Positions 1-9,094 of a stretch of DNA of 49,025 nucleotides are shown one piece after another. The notes beneath the pieces are model-generated. The model had not been told where the DNA came from. It saw only the letters and a program-made list of their open reading frames with translations, and did no database searches. The DNA is taken from NCBI RefSeq assembly GCF_001570545.1, contig NZ_BBXD01000014.1, forward strand, positions 447,112 to 496,136, read 5' to 3'. Position 1 is the stretch's first letter. Every line of letters starts with the position of its first letter. Position numbers and translations under genes: made by a program. This DNA is from Herbidospora mongoliensis. GTDB taxonomy: Bacteria; Actinomycetota; Actinomycetes; Streptosporangiales; Streptosporangiaceae.

Positions 1-1960
1 GGTGATCGTCGTGGCGGGCCCGCCGACGGTCACGTTCTGGGTGACGTAGCCGACGTCGAACTTCCCGGTCATCGCGCCGATGCTGGCGCCCTGGGGGACC
101 AAAGCGACGGTGTAGACGCCGTCCACGGGAAGGGTGGCCGGGGGAAGCGAACATGCGGTGCTGCAGTATTCCGAGGCGATCAGTGTCGAACCGTCGGGCT
201 TCTTCACCATCACTTTCGCGTTGAGGCTGCTGCCGAAGGTCCCGCCGGTGAACCCGAACGACACCTGCTGGCCTTCCTGGCCGGTGAACTTCCAGTGGCC
301 GTTTTGGCCGGGCGAGGCGATGGTGATCGTCGTGGCGGGCCCGCCGACGGTCACGTTCTGGGTGACGTAGCCGACGTCGAACTTCCCGGTCATCGCGCCG
401 ATGCTGGCACCCTGGGGAACCAAAGCAACGGTGTAGACACCGTCCACAGGAAGAATGGCCGGGGGAAGCGAACACGATGTGCCGCAGTACTCCGGGGCGA
501 TCAGCGACGAACCGTCAGGCTTCTTCACCGACACTCTCGCGTTGAGGCTGCTGCCGAAGGTTCCGGCCGTGAAACCGAACGACACCTGCTGGCCCGCGAC
601 ACCGGAGAACTTCCACGCGCCGTGCTGGCCCGGAGAGGCGATCGTGATGGTCGAAGCCGGATCGCCCACCGCCACATTCTGGACGACGTAGCCGGCGTCC
701 AGCTTCGCCGTCAACGAACCCGTGACCGCGCCCGCGGGAACCAGCACGACTGTGTACACCCCCGCCACGGGAAGAGTCGCCGGGAGCAACGAACACGATG
801 TGCCGCAGTACTCCGGGGCGATCAGCGACGAACCGTCAGGCTTCTTCACCGACACCGTGGCGTTGAGGCTGCTGCCGAAGGTTCCGGCCGTGAAACCGAA
901 CGACACCTGCTGGCCTGCGGCGCCCTCGAACCTCCACCGGCCGTTCTGTCCCGGTGAGGTCAGCGAGATCGGGGTGGCGGGGCCGCCCACCGTCACGTCC
1001 TTGGTCACGTCGCCGACGTCGAGTTTCGCCGTCAGGCTGCCGATCTGGTTCCCGGACGGGTTGAGCACGATCGTGTAGTCGCCGTCCACCGGGAGGATCG
1101 CCGGGGTCAGCGAACACGACGTGCCGCAGTAGGCCGTGTTGATGAGGGTCGCCCCGTCCGGCTTGCGCACCGAGACCGTCGCGTTGACGATGCTCCCGAA
1201 CGAGCCGCCGGTGAAGCCGAACGAGACGTTCTGGCCGGCCAGGCCGGCGAAGGTCCACACGCCGTTCTGGCCGGGGACCGTCGTGGTCAGCGGCACGGCG
1301 GGGCCGCCCACCGTCACTGTGGCCGACGCGTCGGCGGGGACCTCCAGCACGCCCGCCGACAGGGTGCCGGTCAGTTCGGCGGCCGGATCGAGCAGGATCG
1401 TGTACGTCCCGTCGGCCGGGAGCGGGGTGACATCGATGGAGCAGGTCTGGCCGCAGTAGGTCCGGCCCACGAGGGTGCTGCCGTCGGGCTTGCGTACCAG
1501 GACGGAGGCGTTGAGCGAACTGCCGAAGGTGCCTGCGGTGAATCGGAAGGACATGCGCTGGCCGGTCGTCCCGGGGAAGGTCCAGGTCCCGTTCTGGCCG
1601 GGGGCGACAGTGGTCAGCGGGGTGGCGCTGCCATTGGTCGGCACCGGCAGGGTCACGTCGGCCGGGACGGTGGTGATCGCCGCGGTGAGTTCGCCGACGG
1701 CGGTGCCCTGCTGGTTCAAGGTGATCGTGTACGTCCCGGCGACCGGCAGCGTGGTCGGGTCGATGAAGCACGTGCCGCCGCAGTAGACGGTGCTCTTCAG
1801 CACCGTCCCGTCGGGCTTCCGGAGGCTGATGTCGGCGTTGGTACTGCCGCCGAACGTGCCGCCGGTGAAGGAGAAGAACAGGCGCTGGTTCTCGGCGCCG
1901 GTGAAGGTCCAGGCGCCGTTCTGCCCGGCTCCCGTGAGGGCCACCTCGACCGGCGGCCCG
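1..1960. repeat. Tandem 321/327-bp coding repeats
   Basis: The Cys-pair segment recurs at 150, 471, 792 and 1113 (exact 321-bp steps), then at about 1440 and 1767 (327-bp steps). The copies nearest the window start are almost identical at DNA level: the ~65 bases from 471 are repeated exactly from 792, and 1-120 nearly match 322-441. Copies nearer the N-terminus are clearly diverged. The period is a whole number of codons (107 or 109), so copy changes would preserve the frame. Confidence 0.9.
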
Positions 1961-4548
1961 TTGACGGTGATCGGCACGGACACGTCGGCGGGGATCGGGG
2001 TGACGGCCAGGGCGTAGGGGCCGCTGTCGTCACCCTGCGACTGGACGTTGAGGCGGTAGGACCCGGCGGGCAGGTTCCTGATCTCCTTGTCGGAGCAGTA
2101 ACCGCTGGCGACGCTCGTCCCGCTCCCGTTGAGCAGGGTCCACTTGAGGTCGGGGCAGTTCTTGACGTCGACGTAGAGCGCGCCGGGCTGGGCCAGGGTG
2201 AACTGGTACTGGTCCATGGAGACGACGGTCTCCAGATTGCCCGCGCCCGCCACCGGCTCTCCGCCGGAGACCTCGAGCGGCAGCGCGACCGGGAAGGCCT
2301 GGGGCGGCACGATCGGCATCGTGAGCTGGACGTTGTCGACGCCGAATGCCTGGTTGGAGATGCCGGCGACGCCGGTGGCGTCCACAGTGAACTCGATCTG
2401 GGTGTCCTGATGGTCGTAGGGCAGGCTCACCCGGTACTTCGCGAAGGGCTGCCCGCTGGCGAGGGTTCCCGTGGAGACCGGGGTCAGCTCACTCGGGGTG
2501 AAGGTGACCGGATCCTCCCGGTCGGTCCGCACGGTCACCTTCTCGACGTCGCCGTCCGAGGTCCAGTTGCCGACCGTGAGCAGGTCGAAGGCCAGGGTGC
2601 CGCCGAGATGGGAGGGCAGTTGCTGCACGTAGAAGCGGTAGGAGTCGGTGCCGCTGAACGGCCCGGCGAAGGCGGTGGTCGACGGGTCCTGCGATACGCG
2701 GGCCGGGCGCAGGTTCTTGGGCATCGTGGCCGACTGGAAGTCGACGGCCAGGTTGCCCTGGGTGTCGAGCGTGGCGGTGAGCGGGTCCACGACGGTGGTC
2801 ACCTGCTCGGCCGCCATGGCGGCGAAACTGGCATCCGAGGTGAGGGCGATGTCCAGGACGCACGCGTCGAACACCGGGCCCGGCGGCACGTCCTGGCCCT
2901 GGCAGTAGGCGCTCGCCGCGGAGATCTGCTCCGGGGTCAGGTCGTGGACGGTGACGATCTCGGAGGGGAAGGCGAGGTCGGTGAAGGTCGCGGTGCTCTG
3001 CCCGGGTCCGTAGGTGAACAGCGACTCGTCGTTGGAGACGCGCCAGGAGTCGGCGTACTGGCCGTGGATGACGGTCGCGGTGGCGTTGGCGGGAAGCTGG
3101 GTGCCGTCGCGGAGTCTCAGGTCGTTGTTCGGGTTGCCGTCGGCGTCGCCCAGCAGGCCGACCAGGTCGTCTGGGGGCTCGGCGCCGAAGGCCAGCCCGG
3201 CGTGACAGCAGTCGCCGTCCCAGCGGAACACGCCGCCGTCCATGCCGTTCCAGAACACGTAGTAGCTGCCGCCGTCGCGCATGACGCCGGCGGTCTCCGT
3301 CAGCTGGGCCACGTGACCGGAGGCCAGGGTGACCGGCTCACCGTCGATGAGGAGGTTGTTCCCGATCTCGACGACGTGGTCGTCGACGAACATGGACACC
3401 CGATCGATGATCGACACGTTGTCGCGCCGTTCGACGAACCTGGCGTGGATGCGCAGATCGTGGCTGTCCGATTGGGCCAGGACGAACTCGCCGACGGACT
3501 GCATGTCGTAGGCCATCCGGTCCATCGTGATCAGGTGCGGCTCACCCCAGACCTTCGAGTACCGCAGCCCGCGCAGCCAGTCGAAGAAGTCGGTGACATT
3601 CCCCCAGAACATGGTCCACTGGATGTAGACCAGCGCGACCGCGACCGCGGTGACGATGGTGATGACCCCGGGGTCGACGACCGGCTGCGGGATCGGGTCG
3701 GGCACCGGCACCGGCCAGGGCTGCGGAACCGGGACGGGCACCGGAACCGGGGTGGGAACGGGAAGCGGATCGGGCAGCGGCTCGACCGGCTGGCCGGGCG
3801 TCGGCTTCTTGCATATCTTGACCTCCCCAGAAAGGGAGATGAGCAGCAGTCCGTCCTGCGGGGAGGTGACCGTGTAGGCCTGGGTCCGGAAACCGATCTC
3901 GCCCTTGCCGCAGCCGAAGTTGACCCAGAAGTAGTCGACGTAGTCGCGCAGCGCGTTGCCGAGCCCAACGTTGGTCATGCCCCGGTCGGTCATCGCCTTG
4001 ATGTGCTTTTTGACCTGCTTGCTCCAGTCGCCAGGCTTGTAGTTGCTGGCGACCTTCGCCTCGATGATCTGGACGTAGGGCTGGGCCGCGGGTGAGGTCA
4101 GGGTGTGGTCGTAGAAGATGATGTCCGGCCGCGCCAGTCCGAACGTCGTCTCCCACTGAAGATTGGGGTGGATTCCGTCGGTCGGAGCGCTACCCGTGAT
4201 CTTCTCGTGGAGATAGGAGATGGCTCGGGCCTGGCCGATGTATTCGACCCCTGCGTTCCCGCTCTGGCCGTTGTGCCCGCACTGGTCTTTCGAGTAGAGC
4301 TGCACCGGGCCGTTGAGCCTGCCGAGCAGGCAGCCGGGGCCCTTCTGAATACGCGCCCTGGTTTTCGCGAGCGTGCCGTTGACACAACGCGTGTCACCTT
4401 GGGTCGCCGGAACGTTCGAGTTGGAGTCGTTCGTACACGGAACCGCGGCATAGGCGGATGGTGCCTGTCCTATTGGCCCGTTGGGCACGATCAGCCCGGC
4501 GACCAGGGATAACACGACGACAAATATCTGCACGGTCTTGAGCCGCAT
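1..4548 (-). CDS. Large exported VWD-domain protein with PPC-like repeats (3' end off window)
   Basis: The frame is open without a stop from the ATG at 4548 to the window edge (at least 1,516 codons). Residues 1-34 form a signal peptide. Residues ~100-220 form a compact domain with D142 and E163-A-K165, the spacing of a PD-(D/E)XK nuclease core. A Pro-Val-rich spacer (~250-290) and a hydrophobic stretch (~292-312, possibly a membrane segment) follow. From W332 there is a von Willebrand factor D domain (WGEPHLITMDRMAYD, later GLLGDADGNPNND). A beta-rich region leads into six full repeats and part of a seventh, each with PGQNG, FGFT-GTFG, KPDGS, YCG-x2-C and LPv-G-YT motifs. These resemble bacterial pre-peptidase C-terminal (PPC) domains, with one Cys pair per unit. 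Such repeats often occur in actinobacterial RHS/polymorphic-toxin-like surface proteins, but the C-terminal payload is not visible. Function is unknown; a nuclease role for the N-terminus is inference only. Confidence 0.85.
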   Translation of the reverse strand, partial: MRLKTVQIFVVVLSLVAGLIVPNGPIGQAPSAYAAVPCTNDSNSNVPATQGDTRCVNGTLAKTRARIQKGPGCLLGRLNGPVQLYSKDQCGHNGQSGNAGVEYIGQARAISYLHEKITGSAPTDGIHPNLQWETTFGLARPDIIFYDHTLTSPAAQPYVQIIEAKVASNYKPGDWSKQVKKHIKAMTDRGMTNVGLGNALRDYVDYFWVNFGCGKGEIGFRTQAYTVTSPQDGLLLISLSGEVKICKKPTPGQPVEPLPDPLPVPTPVPVPVPVPQPWPVPVPDPIPQPVVDPGVITIVTAVAVALVYIQWTMFWGNVTDFFDWLRGLRYSKVWGEPHLITMDRMAYDMQSVGEFVLAQSDSHDLRIHARFVERRDNVSIIDRVSMFVDDHVVEIGNNLLIDGEPVTLASGHVAQLTETAGVMRDGGSYYVFWNGMDGGVFRWDGDCCHAGLAFGAEPPDDLVGLLGDADGNPNNDLRLRDGTQLPANATATVIHGQYADSWRVSNDESLFTYGPGQSTATFTDLAFPSEIVTVHDLTPEQISAASAYCQGQDVPPGPVFDACVLDIALTSDASFAAMAAEQVTTVVDPLTATLDTQGNLAVDFQSATMPKNLRPARVSQDPSTTAFAGPFSGTDSYRFYVQQLPSHLGGTLAFDLLTVGNWTSDGDVEKVTVRTDREDPVTFTPSELTPVSTGTLASGQPFAKYRVSLPYDHQDTQIEFTVDATGVAGISNQAFGVDNVQLTMPIVPPQAFPVALPLEVSGGEPVAGAGNLETVVSMDQYQFTLAQPGALYVDVKNCPDLKWTLLNGSGTSVASGYCSDKEIRNLPAGSYRLNVQSQGDDSGPYALAVTPIPADVSVPITVNGPPVEVALTGAGQNGAWTFTGAENQRLFFSFTGGTFGGSTNADISLRKPDGTVLKSTVYCGGTCFIDPTTLPVAGTYTITLNQQGTAVGELTAAITTVPADVTLPVPTNGSATPLTTVAPGQNGTWTFPGTTGQRMSFRFTAGTFGSSLNASVLVRKPDGSTLVGRTYCGQTCSIDVTPLPADGTYTILLDPAAELTGTLSAGVLEVPADASATVTVGGPAVPLTTTVPGQNGVWTFAGLAGQNVSFGFTGGSFGSIVNATVSVRKPDGATLINTAYCGTSCSLTPAILPVDGDYTIVLNPSGNQIGSLTAKLDVGDVTKDVTVGGPATPISLTSPGQNGRWRFEGAAGQQVSFGFTAGTFGSSLNATVSVKKPDGSSLIAPEYCGTSCSLLPATLPVAGVYTVVLVPAGAVTGSLTAKLDAGYVVQNVAVGDPASTITIASPGQHGAWKFSGVAGQQVSFGFTAGTFGSSLNARVSVKKPDGSSLIAPEYCGTSCSLPPAILPVDGVYTVALVPQGASIGAMTGKFDVGYVTQNVTVGGPATTITIASPGQNGHWKFTGQEGQQVSFGFTGGTFGSSLNAKVMVKKPDGSTLIASEYCSTACSLPPATLPVDGVYTVALVPQGASIGAMTGKFDVGYVTQNVTVGGPATTIT

Positions 4549-4700
4549 GGGTTCCCCAAACCAGAAGTGCACCAAGATGACAGGAGTGATGACGCTGCTA
4601 AAATTCGCCCCGTTGAAAGGGATCTACCACACGGGCCACATTGCCTGCCAGCGCGTCAATGCGTTGACGAAACGGGCCACTGCCATGACGGAGGGTGATT

Positions 4701-5615
4701 ATGGCGGGCTATCCTGCGGAATTCTCCTGGGATTCGCTCACGGAACGGCGTATTCACCGGGCGGCGCTCATAATCGAGGCACAAAACGGCAAGTCCGTCG
4801 CTTTCGACGGCGCGGAGTTCGTCCTGCTGCCCGCGCCGCCGGAGGGGAGGAGCATGCGGGCGCTGTCCCACGACGGCGCCCTTCTCCTGTTGACGGCCTC
4901 GACGGGGAACGGGGTCGGGGTGCGGGTTCTGGCCACGGGCGAGACGCGCTGGTTCGACAGCCCCGACCCCGATTTCGAGCACGACCGGCACGCGGCCTTC
5001 TCTCCCGACGGCACGGTTGTCGCGGTGCTCACCGGCGACGAGGGGGCCGAACCGAACCTCGCGGTGGTGAGCCTGCTCGATCCGGCCACCGGCGAGCGGC
5101 AACGGGTCTGGTCGGCCGTGGGGGCGGCGAGTTTCGAGTGTGGCGTGTGCTGGTCACCCGACGGCCGGCTGGTCGCGGTGACGTACCTGACCTGGGATGA
5201 GGAGAACGACGACGACGCGCTGTCCACCACGGTCATCGAGGCGGAGACGGGGCGGGAACTGGCGTCCTACCCGATCACGACGATCGCTTCCGCGACCTCG
5301 GCGAGCTGGGCGAGCGATCACCAGCTCCTCTACCGGGAGGAGTACGACGACCTGAACCGGCGCTTCGTCGCCGACCCCCGTGCCGGCACGGTCCGGGCCA
5401 CGCCCGAGCTGACCGGACGGGTGTGGGGCGCGGTGGGGGCGCGGCATCTCCAAGAGCTCGCCGACCACGAGGATCCAACGGCGGAGGCCAGCGAGTTCTA
5501 TACGACCGACCTCGACGGCCAGGACCGGCGACCGTTGTTCACCTACCGGCCGAGAGTCAACGCCGACCTGATCCATCTGGCGCCCGGCGTCATCGCCGAC
5601 GCCGTGGACGGATAG
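4701..5615 (+). CDS. Beta-propeller-like protein of unknown function
   Basis: A 304-residue protein with no signal peptide or membrane segment. It contains WD40/TolB-like strands, including SPDGTVVAVLTGDEG and WSPDGRLVAVTYL, each followed by a ligand-like acidic stretch, so a cytoplasmic propeller is likely. The start is placed at ATG 4701 because GGAGGG lies 6 bases upstream at 4690; an in-frame GTG at 4695 overlaps that site and is less likely. It is divergent from the large exported protein, with 152 bases between the two start codons. No enzyme motif was recognised, so the role stays open. Confidence 0.75.
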   Translation: MAGYPAEFSWDSLTERRIHRAALIIEAQNGKSVAFDGAEFVLLPAPPEGRSMRALSHDGALLLLTASTGNGVGVRVLATGETRWFDSPDPDFEHDRHAAFSPDGTVVAVLTGDEGAEPNLAVVSLLDPATGERQRVWSAVGAASFECGVCWSPDGRLVAVTYLTWDEENDDDALSTTVIEAETGRELASYPITTIASATSASWASDHQLLYREEYDDLNRRFVADPRAGTVRATPELTGRVWGAVGARHLQELADHEDPTAEASEFYTTDLDGQDRRPLFTYRPRVNADLIHLAPGVIADAVDG

Positions 5616-5731
5616 ATCCGATCCGGCTGACCACTGACCAGGCCGCGTCGCCGCGTCAGTCGCCGAAGGCCGGCAGCCTCATGTCGACCGCTGTCGTCCG
5701 CGCCTGCGACCCCGGCATCTCCCCGTGAGGA

Positions 5732-6373
5732 TCACGGAAGCAGGCCGTGGTCGTGGGCGTAGACCGCCGCCTGAGTGCGGTCGCGCAGGCCGAGCCGCTG
5801 GAGGATGCGCGAGATGTGGTTCTTCACCGTGCCCTCGCTGAGGTAGAGCCGGTCGGCGATCTCCCGGTTGGACGCCCCGCCGGCCAGCAGCCGCAGCACG
5901 TCGAGCTCCCGTGCCGTCAGCGGCACCCGCGCCTCCGGGGCACGGGCGCCGCCGGCCGCCACCAGGCGGGCGGTGACCGCCGGGTCGAGCTGGGTGACCC
6001 CGGCGTGCGCGAGCCGCACGGCCGCCGCCAGTTCCCGTGCCGGGAGGTCTTTCAGCAGATAGCCGGTGGCGCCCGCGCGGAGGGCCTGGAGAACGTACTC
6101 CTCGTCGTCGAACGTCGTCAGCATGACCACCCGGATCTCCGGCGCGCGGTCGCGGAGCGCGGCGACGGCCCGCACCCCGTCCATCCGCGGCATCCGCACG
6201 TCCATCAGCACGATGTCGGGCCGCATGGCGACCGCCTGCTCGACCGCCTCATGGCCGTCGGCCGCCGTGCCGACCACGGTGATGCCGGGCTGCACGCCGA
6301 GCAGCGAGGCAATGGCCTCCCTGATCAGCCCCTGGTCGTCGACGACCAGCACCCGCACCGGCTCGTCGCTCAC
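5732..6373 (-). CDS. NarL/FixJ-type response regulator
   Basis: A 213-residue regulator. The receiver domain (about 6-120) has acidic residues at VDD, phospho-acceptor D58 in PDIVLMDVRMPRMDG, and the conserved Lys in LLKD. The C-terminal LuxR-type helix-turn-helix contains LTARELDVLRLLAGGASNRE and LSEGTVKNHISRIL. It overlaps the stop of the upstream histidine kinase by 4 bp, so the two are almost certainly co-translated as a two-component system. Target genes cannot be read from the sequence; the membrane protein at 7469-8044, transcribed ahead of the kinase, is the obvious candidate partner. Confidence 0.95.
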   Translation of the reverse strand: MSDEPVRVLVVDDQGLIREAIASLLGVQPGITVVGTAADGHEAVEQAVAMRPDIVLMDVRMPRMDGVRAVAALRDRAPEIRVVMLTTFDDEEYVLQALRAGATGYLLKDLPARELAAAVRLAHAGVTQLDPAVTARLVAAGGARAPEARVPLTARELDVLRLLAGGASNREIADRLYLSEGTVKNHISRILQRLGLRDRTQAAVYAHDHGLLP

Positions 6374-7485
6374 GGCGCGCTCCTCCGGGGGATGGTGACG
6401 GTCAGCCGGGTGCCCCCGCCCGGCGGGCTGCCGATGTCGACCCGGCCACCGGCGAGCTCCACCCGTTCGCGCATGCCGAGCAGGCCGTACCCCTCGCTCT
6501 CGGGCGCGAAGCCCCGCCCGTCGTCACTGACCACCAGCTCCGCGCCCCGCGGGTCCAACGACGCGGCGACCGACACGCGCCTGGCACGGGCGTGCCGCCG
6601 GGCGTTCGTGATGCCCTCCTGCGCGGCCCGGTAGAGGGCCCGCAACGCCGCCGGATCATGGCCGCCCTCCTCGCCGGAGAACTCCAAAACCACATCCGTC
6701 TGGCCTTCGACCAGGGCGGACAGGGCCTCTTCGAGGCTGAAGGACTCGCGCAAAGTACGCACCGAGCGCCGCACGTCCTCCAGCGCCCGCCGCGCCGAGC
6801 CGTGCGCGTCCGCGACCGCCCGATCGGCCGCCTCGGCGTCGAGGTCACGGAACGCGGTGGCCTTCTCCAGCAGCACCACGATCGCGGTCAGGTGGTGCCC
6901 GAGATCGTCGTGGATGTCCCTGGCCACCCGGTTGCGCTCGGCCGTGGCCGACAGTTCGGCGACCGCCGCCGCCGAAGCGGCCAGTTCCATCCGCGCCCGG
7001 CGCTCCTCGGCCGCCACCGCCGCCATGGTCACCGCGAGGACCAGCCCCACGCAGAACATCAGCAGGTCGGAGACCTGCCCGGCGTCGGCGAGCCAGTGCG
7101 GGTCCAGGATCGTGCCGACCGCCGCCAAGACCACGACACACCCCACGGCGAGCGCCACGGAGACCGTCCGCCCGAACGCGAAGTACGCCGTGAACGGCAC
7201 CAGCACGAACAACACCCGCGACAGCCCGGCCCCGTCCGCGGACGCGACCAGCGTGAACAACCCCACCCGCAGGGCCAGCAGCAGCACCGGAGCGATCCGG
7301 CGCTCCCACCGGTCGAGGACGGCCAGCGCCGCCAGCCCGGCCACGAACGGGACCGGCCGGGTGTCGCCCAGCCCGGCCAGCCAGGCGTACAGACCCGCGA
7401 CGAGGACCGCGCCGTAGAGCACCGGCGACACCCACGGCACCGGACGGGACAGGGCCATGCCCGAAAGACTACGGTCGGTCCGCAT
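6370..7485 (-). CDS. DesK-like sensor histidine kinase
   Basis: A 371-residue kinase with about five hydrophobic membrane helices in residues 20-165, then a HisKA_3 dimerisation segment with phospho-acceptor H192 (ARDIHDDLGHHLTAI) and an HATPase domain (EGITNARRHARA N-box, VSDDGRGF and GYGLLGMRERVE G-boxes). There is no large extracytoplasmic sensor loop, so the signal is probably sensed in the membrane. It is translationally coupled to the response regulator downstream. The ATG at 7485 overlaps the end of the preceding gene by 17 bp; an alternative ATG at 7458 lies just outside the overlap. Neither has a strong ribosome binding site, so the start is uncertain. Confidence 0.93.
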   Translation of the reverse strand: MRTDRSLSGMALSRPVPWVSPVLYGAVLVAGLYAWLAGLGDTRPVPFVAGLAALAVLDRWERRIAPVLLLALRVGLFTLVASADGAGLSRVLFVLVPFTAYFAFGRTVSVALAVGCVVVLAAVGTILDPHWLADAGQVSDLLMFCVGLVLAVTMAAVAAEERRARMELAASAAAVAELSATAERNRVARDIHDDLGHHLTAIVVLLEKATAFRDLDAEAADRAVADAHGSARRALEDVRRSVRTLRESFSLEEALSALVEGQTDVVLEFSGEEGGHDPAALRALYRAAQEGITNARRHARARRVSVAASLDPRGAELVVSDDGRGFAPESEGYGLLGMRERVELAGGRVDIGSPPGGGTRLTVTIPRRSAP

Positions 7486-8044
7486 ACTGCCGCACTGATC
7501 CCCGCACCGACAGCGACAACCAGATGAGCGTCGCGGCGACCAGGACGTGCAGCAGACTCGTCAGCGCGCTGTCCGGCAACGACGCGCCGACCGCCAGCGC
7601 CGTCAGCGTGATGCCGTACCCGGCGGCGGGCACCCGCGGGAAGACGCCCGCGCGCAGCATCGCCACCGAGAACAGGACCGTGCCGACCACGAACACCGCC
7701 GTCCCGCCGAGCAGGACGATCCTCGTGGGCCCCAGGAGCAGCTCCCGCGTCACCACGTCGTCGAGGAAGAAGACGACCAGGTTGAGCGCGAAGGCGATGC
7801 CGGCGAAGAGGGTGAGGCCGATCATGTTGACGGCGTACGCGACCTCGCCGAACCGGCCGGAGACCTCGCTCTGCCGCAGGTGGAAAGCCGTGAGCGCGGG
7901 CGGCCCGAAGGCGGCCCCCAGACCGATGACGAGGCTGGTGATCGTCGTCTCGCCGGTGAACGCCTCGACGGCGCCGGGGACGCCGACCGACAGGCCCATG
8001 ATGACGCCGCAGACGACGCCGAACCGAAGAAGGGGAGAGGGCAT
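7469..8044 (-). CDS. Small multi-pass membrane protein
   Basis: A 191-residue protein with roughly six hydrophobic helices and short loops. The open frame continues upstream to 8281, but the start is set at ATG 8044 because AAGGAG sits 7 bases before it and the protein then begins with a membrane helix. It is the first gene of a unit with the histidine kinase and response regulator, overlapping the kinase start by 17 bp. No family signature was recognised. It could be the sensed or regulated partner of the two-component system, as membrane proteins often are next to DesK-like kinases. Confidence 0.75.
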   Translation of the reverse strand: MPSPLLRFGVVCGVIMGLSVGVPGAVEAFTGETTITSLVIGLGAAFGPPALTAFHLRQSEVSGRFGEVAYAVNMIGLTLFAGIAFALNLVVFFLDDVVTRELLLGPTRIVLLGGTAVFVVGTVLFSVAMLRAGVFPRVPAAGYGITLTALAVGASLPDSALTSLLHVLVAATLIWLSLSVRGSVRQYADRP

Positions 8045-8119
8045 ACGGGAACTCCTTGACCGAAGGGATTCCGACGGTAGGAGTAGTGGCTTTCCCGGAT
8101 AAGTGCCGCCGGTCATGGC

Positions 8120-8215
8120 GACGTCATGTGCCGTGCGGCACCCGAGGAGGTCCCAGCGGTTGCCCGCGAAGTCGAGGAAGACGGCCAACATGTCCACATC
8201 ACCACCACCCCGGCC
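8120..8215 (-). pseudogene. Relic resembling the C-terminus of a VOC/glyoxalase protein
   Basis: The minus strand reads AVFLDFAGNRWDLLG, which resembles the closing strand of VOC-superfamily proteins (FxDPxGNRWDLI). It is in frame with, but upstream of, the ribosome-bound start at 8044 and has no start or remaining domain of its own. The resemblance is short, so this is a tentative relic. Confidence 0.3.
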
Positions 8216-8228
8216 GCCAGGGCGGTGG

Positions 8229-8999
8229 TCAGTGACGGCGGGCGGTGATGATCCAGGCGCGCGAGTCGAAGTACACGCCACTGTCGGTCTCGTGGGCGGC
8301 GAGGGTGGCGCGTAGTCGCGCGCGGGCCCGCTCGGCCGTCTCGGTGTCGAGGTCGGCGAGCAGGTCTTCGTATTTCAGCAGGCGGAGCATGCTGTCCAAG
8401 GCGGTGGCGGTGTCCGGGCCGTAGTAGACGGGCTCGTGCACATCGGTGAAGCTGACGTCGGTGAAGCCCGCCGCCGCCAGGATGCCTCGCGCGATGGTCG
8501 GGTCGGCCAGCGAGAACGGGCCTGGGCCGCCGCCGGGGGTGTCTGTTGCGCCGGTGAGGCTCTGGCGGATCGCGGAGGCCCATTCGTTGCGGTCGCGATC
8601 TTGCCAGACCAGCAGCACGAGGCGTGCTCCGGGGCGCAGCGCGCGCCCGATATTGGTGAACGCGGCGACCGGGTCGGCGAAGAACATCACGCCGAACCTG
8701 CTGATGCACAGGTCGAATTGCGGCGATGGGAAGCGGTGAACCTGAGCGTCCGCCTGCTGGTAGGTGACGTTGGCCAGTCCCTGGTCATCAGTGAGCCGGC
8801 GGGCCCGTTCGAGCATCGGCGCGGAGAGGTCGACGCCCACCACGCTTCCCGTGACGGCGGCGCGGGCGGCCTGGCGCGTGGACTGCCCCGTACCACAGCC
8901 GATGTCGAGCACCCGGTCATGCGAGCCGACACGGGCAGCGGCGCGGAAGAGTTCGTTGTGCAGACGCAACTCCGCGTCGTAGTCGAACAGATCGGTCAT
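8229..8999 (-). CDS. SAM-dependent class I methyltransferase
   Basis: A 256-residue protein of the Methyltransf_11/25 type. SAM-binding motif I is VLDIGCGTGQSTRQAA, followed by the acidic loop GVDLSAPMLERAR and the motif QADAQVHRF. A conserved post-core segment, ISRFGVMFFADPVAAFTNI, is typical of small-molecule methyltransferases related to UbiE. The ATG at 8999 (MTDLFDYD) is preferred over the more distal in-frame start at 9020, which would run into the regulatory region. It is divergent from a LysR regulator, with an LTTR box between them, so that regulator probably controls it. The substrate is unknown. Confidence 0.88.
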   Translation of the reverse strand: MTDLFDYDAELRLHNELFRAAARVGSHDRVLDIGCGTGQSTRQAARAAVTGSVVGVDLSAPMLERARRLTDDQGLANVTYQQADAQVHRFPSPQFDLCISRFGVMFFADPVAAFTNIGRALRPGARLVLLVWQDRDRNEWASAIRQSLTGATDTPGGGPGPFSLADPTIARGILAAAGFTDVSFTDVHEPVYYGPDTATALDSMLRLLKYEDLLADLDTETAERARARLRATLAAHETDSGVYFDSRAWIITARRH

Positions 9000-9023
9000 G
9001 CCAGCCACGCTACGAGCCAAGGG

Positions 9024-9042
9024 CCATCGTGAAAAGCGATGG
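9024..9042. promoter_or_regulatory. LysR-type operator (LTTR box)
   Basis: CCATCG at 9024-9029 and CGATGG at 9037-9042 form a perfect inverted repeat with a 7-base spacer, containing the ATC-N9-GAT form of the T-N11-A box. A third half-site CGATGG lies at 9069-9074. The box is between a methyltransferase and a divergent LysR gene, where autoregulatory boxes are normally found. Confidence 0.75.
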
Positions 9043-9094
9043 TTTCCGATTGAATTGATCGCTCAGAACGATGGCTGGGAATACGCTGGAAACC

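Noticed and set aside
836-1771. Minus-strand frame of 311 codons inside the repeat array
   Set aside because: It lies in a different register from the repeat protein and has an Arg/Pro/His-rich composition typical of shadow frames.
2410-4095. Long plus-strand open frame of 561 codons
   Set aside because: It is antisense to the VWD protein, which has a signal peptide, clear domains and repeats. The plus frame is a by-product of GC-rich codon use.
9071-9094. ATG 9071 as start of the LysR gene
   Set aside because: It lies within an operator half-site and would add an atypical N-terminal extension; GTG 9095 fits the family better.
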